DNA of 5,189 nucleotides from Methanosarcina sp. UBA5 (GTDB lineage: Archaea; Halobacteriota; Methanosarcinia; Methanosarcinales; Methanosarcinaceae), in assembly GCF_002505485.1 (NCBI RefSeq), contig NZ_DAVG01000007.1, positions 1 to 5,189 on the forward strand, in the 5' to 3' direction. Positions 1-5,189 of this stretch are shown here, one piece after another. The notes below the pieces were generated by a model. That model was not told where the DNA came from, ran no database searches, and saw nothing but the letters and a program-made list of their open reading frames with translations. Each line of letters begins with the position of its first letter. The stretch's first letter is position 1. A program made the position numbers and the translations under genes.

Positions 1-739
1 AGTTTGCATTGAAAAATCCTCCTCCATTGGTGCCAAACTCTTTTATTGCTTCCTGGGAGGCTACCGGTCCCATTGCAATTGTCTGTTGTCCTGTAGAGCC
101 ATATCCTGTAGCCTGGACATAAGGGTCAAGATTCTGGATAACACCCTGGGAAGCTAGAACTAAGGCAAAAATAAAAGCTATCGGAAGAAGAATGTAAAGA
201 GTACAGCGAGTCATATCCACCCAGAAATTCCCTATTTTATCGGTAGAATGGCGGGTAATTCCTCTCATTACTGCAATCGCTATACAGATGCTTGTAGCAG
301 CGGAAAGGAAATTCTGGACTGTAAAACCGACCATCTGGGTAAGATAGCTTGCTGTCGTTTCACCGCTGTAGACCTGCCAGTTTGTATTGGTGACAAAACT
401 GACCGCAGTGTTGATTGCAGTGAAAAGATCAAAAGCCCCGAATTTTTCTGGGTTAAAAGGAAGAAAACCTTGAAGAAGAAGCAGTGAGAATAGAATTACA
501 AAACCTATACCATTGAATACGAGCATGTTCCGGGCGTAGCCCTTCCAACTATCTTCTTGGTCAGGATCTGTTTCGATTAATCTGTAGATTGTTTTTTCTA
601 TACGACCCGGTATTCCACGGGATAGTTCTCCGGAAAAGACCCGGACGAAGAAACTGCTTAAAGGTAATGCTATCCCGGTAACAATGACCAAAAAGAGGAT
701 GAGCATTATAGTATCAGAGGTTATATTCGGTGTTGCCAT
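1..739 (-). CDS. kdpA: Potassium-transporting ATPase subunit A, N-terminal part (cut by window edge)
   Basis: KdpA is the channel-like membrane subunit of the KdpFABC P-type ATPase, which imports K+ with high affinity at the expense of ATP when external K+ is low. The frame stays open from an ATG at 737-739 to the window edge, giving 246 codons; complete KdpA proteins have about 560 residues. The first K+ selectivity-filter segment TNTNWQ is at residues 117-122, followed by the family signature YSGETT (124-129) and VQNFLSAA (141-148). The second filter, GTNGGGFFNAN, is at residues 236-246 on the window edge. GPVASQEAIK (224-233) is also typical. Hydrophobic segments lie near 11-33, 71-94, 145-160 and 179-199. 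The start agrees with the family N-terminus; no in-frame ATG, GTG or TTG lies just upstream. A purine-rich AAAGGAA at 759-765 is far for a ribosome site (about 19 bases). kdpB, kdpC and the rest of kdpA would lie to the left, outside the window. The visible part is intact. Confidence 0.97.
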   Translation of the reverse strand, partial: MATPNITSDTIMLILFLVIVTGIALPLSSFFVRVFSGELSRGIPGRIEKTIYRLIETDPDQEDSWKGYARNMLVFNGIGFVILFSLLLLQGFLPFNPEKFGAFDLFTAINTAVSFVTNTNWQVYSGETTASYLTQMVGFTVQNFLSAATSICIAIAVMRGITRHSTDKIGNFWVDMTRCTLYILLPIAFIFALVLASQGVIQNLDPYVQATGYGSTGQQTIAMGPVASQEAIKEFGTNGGGFFNAN

Positions 740-770
740 TTGTAACCAACTACCAAAATTCCTTTGCAAA

Positions 771-780
771 CTTTAATATA
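771..780 (-). promoter_or_regulatory. Candidate archaeal TATA box for kdpA
   Basis: Read on the minus strand this is TATATTAAAG, close to the archaeal TATA consensus. It ends 31 bases upstream of the kdpA ATG. Transcription starting about 25 bases downstream of the box centre would leave a leader of only about 10 bases. The same decamer occurs again at 950-959, where it would give a leader of nearly 200 bases. Which of the two is used cannot be decided from sequence. Confidence 0.35.
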
Positions 781-1220
781 GAAATAAGCCAGCAAAACAA
801 AAATCAAAAAAATTCAATGTTTATACTTATCTATTCGCTGTCAAAAATCTCAAATTAGTATTATACATGTTCTTAGTTCGAAAGTGCAATTTCTCTGAGG
901 TAAGAGTCCCAGAAGTAGTATTTTCGACCACGCGTGCAACAAAATGACCCTTTAATATAACTATAAAATATAAAAGTCTTTTCATCAATAAATAGTAGTT
1001 TCTAAAAAACATAAAACTATAACTTAATAAACCGAAAACCATACGAAAAGAGAGATTAAAGCAGAATAATTAAATTCTTTTTTGCATGTGGTAGTGTAGT
1101 GAAAGTTCTGTAATACATAATAGTGAGCTCATCCCAAAACAACTTTATTCTTAAATCAGTAAGTCTTCAGAATTATTTCCGTGACAAAAAACTCTATTAC
1201 TTACAAATATAGATAATAAA

Positions 1221-1227
1221 AGGGGAG
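1221..1227 (+). promoter_or_regulatory. Ribosome binding site of the stress-protein gene
   Basis: AGGGGAG lies six bases before the ATG at 1234. It is a good purine-rich Shine-Dalgarno match and supports that start codon. Confidence 0.75.
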
Positions 1228-1233
1228 TCAGGT

Positions 1234-1734
1234 ATGAAAAGTACTGTTTTCAGGAAGATTATGGTTGCAACCGATGGTTCAGAGCTAGTAAAAAGAGCAG
1301 TTGATTTTGCAATTGAAATTGCAAAGTTGGCTGAGGCAAAGCTGTATGCTGTACACGTGGTCGCATTGGGAAGTGATTTGCTAGTTCCTTCCAGAGATAA
1401 GGAGTGGAAAAGAACAATTGAGGAACAGCTCACAATAGAAGGTAAGAAAGCAACAGCCTATGTCGAAAATGCCGGAAGAGCTGCAAACGTTGAGGTTGAA
1501 TCCATAATCCTCAAAGGAAACCCTGCGAATGAAATTCTTGAATTCGCGGAAAGAAACGACATTGACCTTATTGTTATGGGCACACATGGAAAAACTGGAA
1601 TCCAGAGATTTTTTATTGGAAGCGTATCTGAAAATGTAGTTAGGCACTCGGAAAGAGCGGTACTTGTTGTAAAAGGAGAATCTGAGGATTTATTATTAAA
1701 GGCTCTGATTAAAAGTGAGGAGCAGACACAATAA
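1234..1734 (+). CDS. Universal stress protein (UspA family, ATP-binding type)
   Basis: A small cytosolic alpha/beta protein of 166 residues with a single Usp domain; family members are usually 140-170 residues and act as dimers. The first strand with the conserved acidic loop, IMVATDGSE, is at residues 9-17, with D14 in the position that contacts adenine. The strand KLYAVHVV is at 36-43. The ATP-binding signature G-2X-G-9X-G-S is complete: G116, G119, G129 and S130, within MGTHGKTG and IGSVSENVV. The closing strand AVLVVK is at 142-147, followed by an extra charged tail of about 20 residues. The full glycine motif suggests an ATP-binding (MJ0577-like) rather than a non-binding (E. coli UspA-like) member. 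The gene stands alone, divergent from kdpA and convergent with the KimA-like transporter 98 bases downstream. Many Usp proteins modulate ion or solute transporters. A link to K+ uptake here is inferred from position only. Confidence 0.95.
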   Translation: MKSTVFRKIMVATDGSELVKRAVDFAIEIAKLAEAKLYAVHVVALGSDLLVPSRDKEWKRTIEEQLTIEGKKATAYVENAGRAANVEVESIILKGNPANEILEFAERNDIDLIVMGTHGKTGIQRFFIGSVSENVVRHSERAVLVVKGESEDLLLKALIKSEEQTQ

Positions 1735-1823
1735 TGCATTTAGCAGTATCGTTTATACTTCAATTCTCATAGCAAAATAAAGGAAATAGTGAGATTTAAA
1801 ACTGTTAAATCGATAATTTGAAG

Positions 1824-1828
1824 TTTTT
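1824..1828 (+). terminator. Possible oligo-T terminator of the stress-protein gene
   Basis: A T5 run followed by further T-rich sequence (to about 1834) lies 90 bases past the stop codon, in the 98-base convergent gap. Archaeal RNA polymerase commonly stops at oligo-T tracts without needing a hairpin. The run abuts the end of the opposing transporter gene. On the minus strand, a T-rich tract at about 1774-1786 could serve that gene. The evidence is compositional only. Confidence 0.3.
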
Positions 1829-1832
1829 ATTA

Positions 1833-3842
1833 TTATACAGCCGTATTAGGGATTTTGCATTCTAAATCCACTCTGATTGGCAAAACTACAAAGGGAATGC
1901 ATTTTGCATATAGCTTCTTCTGTGATGCAAATACAGTATAGTTATGGAGCCATCTTGAAAGTATTGTTTCATTCGGAATGACAATTTGCCCACCAAAGAA
2001 TACAGCATTGGGAAACTTCTTTAATACATCTGGTGCTAGCTTTGTAATCTCATCAACAACGTCAGTACCGATTGTAGTATAACTTTCGGCATAATAACCA
2101 TATGATGAAACCAATTTTACGTATTTATCTACATCTCTATTTATCGTAATTTGAAGTCCTTTAATTTCGTCTACTCCTTTGAATACTCCTGCATCAATTA
2201 CTCCAATCTGTACAAATACAAAATTCTTGTATACTCCACCAAACAATTCAAATATACTGGACAGCGCAAGCATTCCTAAACCGTTAAAACCGTTTACAAG
2301 CAATACAGCAGTCTTATCTTCGAGGTTGACCTTTCCAGGGGTTTCATTTTTAACTATGTATATATTTGATGGATATACGATTATCTTGGCGTTCAATTCT
2401 GCAATAAGCCCTGAGACATAGTCATAATGGCGTCTTATGACAAGAACAACTCCAGCAAAGGCTCCGATAATAAACAGTGTTATCCAGCCCCCTTCACTGA
2501 ACTTAACCAATATCACTGACATTAATATCACAACTGTCATTATCAGGCCCACACCATTGACAACTAATCTCTTCTTCCAGTCTTTGACCTTCGCTTTAGC
2601 TTTCCACCAATGGCGTACCATTCCTGCTTGGGACAGAATAAATGTTATGAAAACTGCAATGCTATAAAGAACTACGAGATGTGCGACCGATCCTTCTGTA
2701 AGAGAAACCATAATTAAGGCTGAAATACCCATTATTAATACGCCGTTTTGTGTCACAAATCTATCACTCAGGGTTGCAAACTTGGTAGGAACCCATCGGT
2801 CTAATGCCATGTTTGCCAAAACTCGTGGACCATCTATAAATCCAGTCTGTGCTGCTACGAACAATAGACCTGCTTCGGAGATGAGAGTTGCTATTACAAA
2901 ATAAGTACCAAAAATTCCCCAGGGCTTTGTTACATTCTCAAATAAAACTGCATTTAGAGTCTTTCCAGGTTCATGAGCAACGTTGTAAAGTACGTAAGAA
3001 ATCAGCAGTCCTGCTGCCATGAATGCCAATGAAATTGCCATGAGATTCATAGTTCTCTTAGCAGTCTGAACTCTAGGCTCTCTCATTACAGGTACTGCGT
3101 TACTCACAGCCTCAATACCTGTATATGTTCCTGCCCCCATACTATATGAATGGATGATGATTAAAAGCAACCCTGAAAGCCCTACTCCAGATATTACATT
3201 GTGGACATCAGTACTAGTATTACTCACTACTGTCGGCAGATTTGCTGAATGGAAATAAAGGGCATATATTATTAAGATGACATGAGCAATTAGAAATAAT
3301 GCAAATATTGGAATTAAAAATAACACTGATTCTTTTATTCCTCTCAAATTCAATAAAATAAGTACAATGATCACAAAAAATGCAATTTCTAATTTTAACA
3401 TTTGCCAATTTGCTGGCAAAAAGCTTAATACAGCGTCCACACCACTTGCTATAGAAATGGAAATTGTAAGGACATAGTCTATCAGAAGTGCACAGCCAGA
3501 AAGCATTCCAAGAGATGGGGACAATAATTTGCTTGCAACTAAATATCCACCACCACCAGTGGGAAATAATTCAACGATTTGTGAATAGCTAGTACTGATT
3601 ACAAAAATTGTCAATATAATGCTGATTGCCACAAATATGGCAAGATAAAAATGTTCTCCCAATGCTAGATACGCTTCCTGGGGACCATATGATGAGGAAG
3701 ACATCGCGTCAGATCCCAGACCAACCCATGCAAAGAGTGAGATTAAGGAAAGTTTATGAAAAATACTTGAATCTAATGGATTACGAGGTTTTCCAATAAT
3801 AAAAGTCCTTAATTTCTTAATATACTCTGGAATATCTTGCAT
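1833..3842 (-). CDS. KimA-like APC-superfamily potassium transporter with C-terminal soluble domain
   Basis: A 669-residue membrane protein with about 12 hydrophobic segments (about residues 30-470) and a soluble C-terminal domain (about 480-669). It aligns by eye with Bacillus subtilis KimA (YdaO, 607 residues), a proton-coupled K+ importer. The start FIIGKPR matches FLIGKP in KimA. GSDAMSSSSYG (43-53), TGGGGYLV (95-102), LLIDYVLT (119-126), LNLRGIKES (164-172), TGIEAVSNAVP (241-251), AAQTGFIDGPR (330-340) and VLYSIAVFITF (391-401) follow in the same order. From memory of the KimA structure, its K+-site residues D36, Y43, T121, S125, T230, E233 and Y377 correspond to D45, Y52, T126, S130, T241, E244 and Y393, all identical here. 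The C-terminal part resembles the Usp-like dimer domain of KimA. The matching N-terminus supports the ATG at 3842; the ribosome site before it is weak (GTGGGAT, 3847-3853). General annotation would be an APC family amino-acid permease; the residue matches make K+ more likely. The gene is intact and monocistronic. Confidence 0.9.
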   Translation of the reverse strand: MQDIPEYIKKLRTFIIGKPRNPLDSSIFHKLSLISLFAWVGLGSDAMSSSSYGPQEAYLALGEHFYLAIFVAISIILTIFVISTSYSQIVELFPTGGGGYLVASKLLSPSLGMLSGCALLIDYVLTISISIASGVDAVLSFLPANWQMLKLEIAFFVIIVLILLNLRGIKESVLFLIPIFALFLIAHVILIIYALYFHSANLPTVVSNTSTDVHNVISGVGLSGLLLIIIHSYSMGAGTYTGIEAVSNAVPVMREPRVQTAKRTMNLMAISLAFMAAGLLISYVLYNVAHEPGKTLNAVLFENVTKPWGIFGTYFVIATLISEAGLLFVAAQTGFIDGPRVLANMALDRWVPTKFATLSDRFVTQNGVLIMGISALIMVSLTEGSVAHLVVLYSIAVFITFILSQAGMVRHWWKAKAKVKDWKKRLVVNGVGLIMTVVILMSVILVKFSEGGWITLFIIGAFAGVVLVIRRHYDYVSGLIAELNAKIIVYPSNIYIVKNETPGKVNLEDKTAVLLVNGFNGLGMLALSSIFELFGGVYKNFVFVQIGVIDAGVFKGVDEIKGLQITINRDVDKYVKLVSSYGYYAESYTTIGTDVVDEITKLAPDVLKKFPNAVFFGGQIVIPNETILSRWLHNYTVFASQKKLYAKCIPFVVLPIRVDLECKIPNTAV

Positions 3843-4204
3843 TCTTATCCCACTCTTGAGTTTAAAACAAAATCGCTTGATAATAAATTATATAAGGGAT
3901 AATATAATATTTTGCTCCTTATTAATAAATTGCCTGACATCATAAGTTTCCATAAAGCTTAAAATAATTCTTTTTGGTTTAGGAATTAATGAGCAGCGTT
4001 TAAAAGTATCAAAGTGCGATCAAATAGCATTGGAAATTTTTCCTGAAAACATATATCAATAGAAGACCTAGGTTTTTGTAAGGATCGAAAACACAGAAGG
4101 TTATACGTCTAATCAATAGTTATCTGATCATATATCTTTTAAATAATTCGAAGCCACAATAGGAGTTAGTTTCCTCTTAATTGGAAATGTTTGAGTATTG
4201 GATC
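3843..4204. other. Gene-free AT-rich gap between transporter and viral remnant
   Basis: The first 60 bases hold the transporter promoter region. The rest has stop codons in all frames at short intervals, and I recognise nothing in it. Read on the minus strand it follows the end of the broken terminase, where a portal-protein gene would be expected in a tailed-virus genome. I could not see portal-like sequence, tRNA, inverted repeats or a convincing attachment site. It may be the deleted or eroded end of the viral remnant. Confidence 0.55.
3888..3895 (-). promoter_or_regulatory. Candidate TATA box for the KimA-like transporter
   Basis: TTATATAA, in the context CTTATATAATTT on the minus strand, lies 45 bases upstream of the ATG at 3842. 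Transcription starting about 25 bases downstream would give a leader of roughly 20 bases, which suits a short archaeal 5' end. The bases just before it (ATCCC) are not a good BRE match. Confidence 0.45.
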
Positions 4205-5189
4205 TCAAAGTTGCTGTCCACATATATTCAGGTTTGATATTGACAAAGAATGGGCAAGAGCATCTATTATGTCCGGAGGCTTCTCTGCTCATGGAAACCG
4301 TTATACATTTGATCTTCAAGTAGTAGGAAAGTACCGAAATGATGCGCTCTGCCCTGTTCATATATAGTGCTTATAGGCTATGCCCGTGTTTCCTCTCCAA
4401 TAGAGGCGTGCACAAACCCTGAAGGAAATATTAGTATCAATGGCTTGAGATTCATTTTCACAAGATCGCCACCATTGTTGACTTCACCCACAATCAAATT
4501 TGCTTCGTGACGGTTATAAGCAGTTATGACAGCCTCAGCCCATCTATTAGGGACGTGCACCGTATAATCTCCAAGGACGTAAACTTGGCCGTCTGCACTT
4601 TTCCCTGCAACTATAATACCTGTATCGTCTGAACCCACTTTGCTTGTGACTGCAGGATCAACGCCAACTACGACATAGGACAATTGAGGAATCTGTCGGA
4701 CTCTGTTATTATCAATATCTGCTCTTTTCCAGAGATCATCTGGATTATCATTTAGAAAGAAGCCTTCAAGTTCCTGTCTGCCAAGACAGGTACCTTCATA
4801 TTTTGAGATAATGGTTGAGATGAATACAGGAGAGAGATTTCTAAAATTATCTCGTGTAATGCCTCTAGTAGTTACTGTGCATTTGCGCTCCTGTTTATTT
4901 GTTCTATTCTCCAGCTCCATCAAAAACTTTGGAGGTCTGAGAGTGGAGGTTATCATACACAGTGGATTCTGGCCTAATCTCAATCCCATCAGAAGGTTAT
5001 CAAAATTTTCTCAGCAAACTGCCATTTTGCCAGCTCATCACACCATAAATAGTCGGATTGCGGACCTCTGGCCTTATTTGGCTCAGATCCATAGAAAATG
5101 TGAGTTATAATCCCATTGGACCAGACCAATTTTTCTGAGAGGGAATATACTCAGGATATAAATCTGCAGGAGCACAGGAGAGAATCCCA
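4205..5189 (-). pseudogene. Degraded phage terminase large subunit (5' end outside window)
   Basis: TerL is the ATP-driven motor and nuclease that packages viral DNA into the capsid. The matches follow tailed-phage and GTA-type terminases with a C-terminal nuclease domain (Terminase_6 type). The longest open piece, 4378-4989, holds the coupling region TSTLRPP, then VTTRGITRDNFRNLSP, YEGTCLGRQELEG and the nuclease start VVVGVDPAV (Asp codon at 4657-4659), then LIVGEVNNGGDLV (catalytic Glu codon at 4483-4485). Upstream in other frames lie GILSCAPADLYPEYIPSQ (to about 5135) and KLVWSNGI, YGSEPNKARGPQSD and the Walker B region LWCDEL (Asp-Glu codons at 5034-5039). Downstream of a TAG at 4378-4380 the homology continues as IYEQGRAHHFGTF and LLEDQM, then after another shift as PPDIIDALAHSL, with the third nuclease Asp at 4262-4264, ending at a TGA at 4205-4207. 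Frame breaks: 5130-5134, 5005-5006, 4443/4444, 4414-4416 and about 4289-4296. No full-length product is possible. The Walker A part would lie to the right. Confidence 0.92.

Larger units (their letters stand above)
740..1233. other. Divergent intergenic spacer between kdpA and the stress-protein gene
   Basis: No convincing gene lies in these 494 bases, which are strongly AT-rich. Visible items are: the decamer ctttaatata at 771-780 and again at 950-959; a very AT-rich box, ctataaaatataaaag, at 961-976 that could act as a TATA element on either strand; and a perfect 8-base palindrome cacgcgtg at 929-936, which stands out as GC-rich in this background. The spacer must hold the control regions of both flanking genes. 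It is longer than needed for two simple archaeal promoters, so long leaders or operators are possible. I saw no strong hairpin, tRNA or repeat array. Confidence 0.6.

Noticed and set aside
248..487. A 79-codon open frame on the plus strand
   Set aside because: It lies antisense inside kdpA, whose protein match is unambiguous.
827..1042. A 71-codon open frame on the minus strand in the divergent spacer
   Set aside because: It has no ribosome site before its ATG, no recognisable motif, and covers the AT-rich promoter region; its hydrophobic start reflects base composition.
1757..1824. Inverted repeat acttcaa / ttgaagt in the convergent gap
   Set aside because: Arms of seven bases separated by more than 50 bases in AT-rich DNA are expected by chance and do not make a convincing terminator hairpin.
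4128..4361. A 77-codon open frame on the minus strand downstream of the terminase fragment
   Set aside because: It runs out of frame through the C-terminal end of the broken terminase; the homology is in the two other frames.
4378..4989. Treating the 203-codon terminase piece as an intact small protein
   Set aside because: Homology continues on both sides in other frames, and its ATG is an internal Met in the GLRLG region of the family, so it is a fragment and not a gene start.
4811..5110. A 99-codon open frame on the plus strand
   Set aside because: It is antisense to the terminase remnant and shows no family features of its own.

Overview
The window looks like chromosomal DNA from a methanogenic archaeon, most probably Methanosarcina or a close relative. 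This is an inference. It rests on AT-rich DNA with long AT-rich intergenic spacers, archaeal TATA-like boxes, and this mix of a bacterial-type Kdp system with a universal stress protein. No rRNA or other marker gene is present to prove it.

Layout: (1) 1-739, minus strand: the first 246 codons of kdpA, the K+-translocating subunit of the Kdp ATPase, cut by the window edge. (2) 740-1233: a 494-base AT-rich divergent spacer. (3) 1234-1734, plus strand: an intact universal stress protein with the ATP-binding glycine motif. (4) 1833-3842, minus strand, convergent with the previous gene: an intact 669-residue APC-superfamily transporter that matches the KimA type of potassium importer and has a C-terminal soluble domain. 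(5) 3843-4204: a gene-free AT-rich gap. (6) 4205-5189, minus strand: the decayed remains of a tailed-virus terminase large subunit, running off the right edge. It can be pieced together across at least five small indels and one nonsense codon.

The left four-fifths reads as a potassium and osmotic-stress neighbourhood. It has a high-affinity ATP-driven K+ pump (Kdp), a second and mechanistically unrelated K+ importer (KimA-like), and a stress protein of the same fold class as the KimA cytosolic domain lying between them. The genes are not one operon (orientation minus, plus, minus), so any coordination would act through separate promoters. The right fifth is a scar of an integrated virus with no other recognisable viral gene in view. 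I see no CRISPR array, tRNA, rRNA or intact mobile element. The most informative new observation is the terminase reconstruction: the mutations that broke it can be listed base by base, including a compensating pair of indels hidden inside an apparently open frame.
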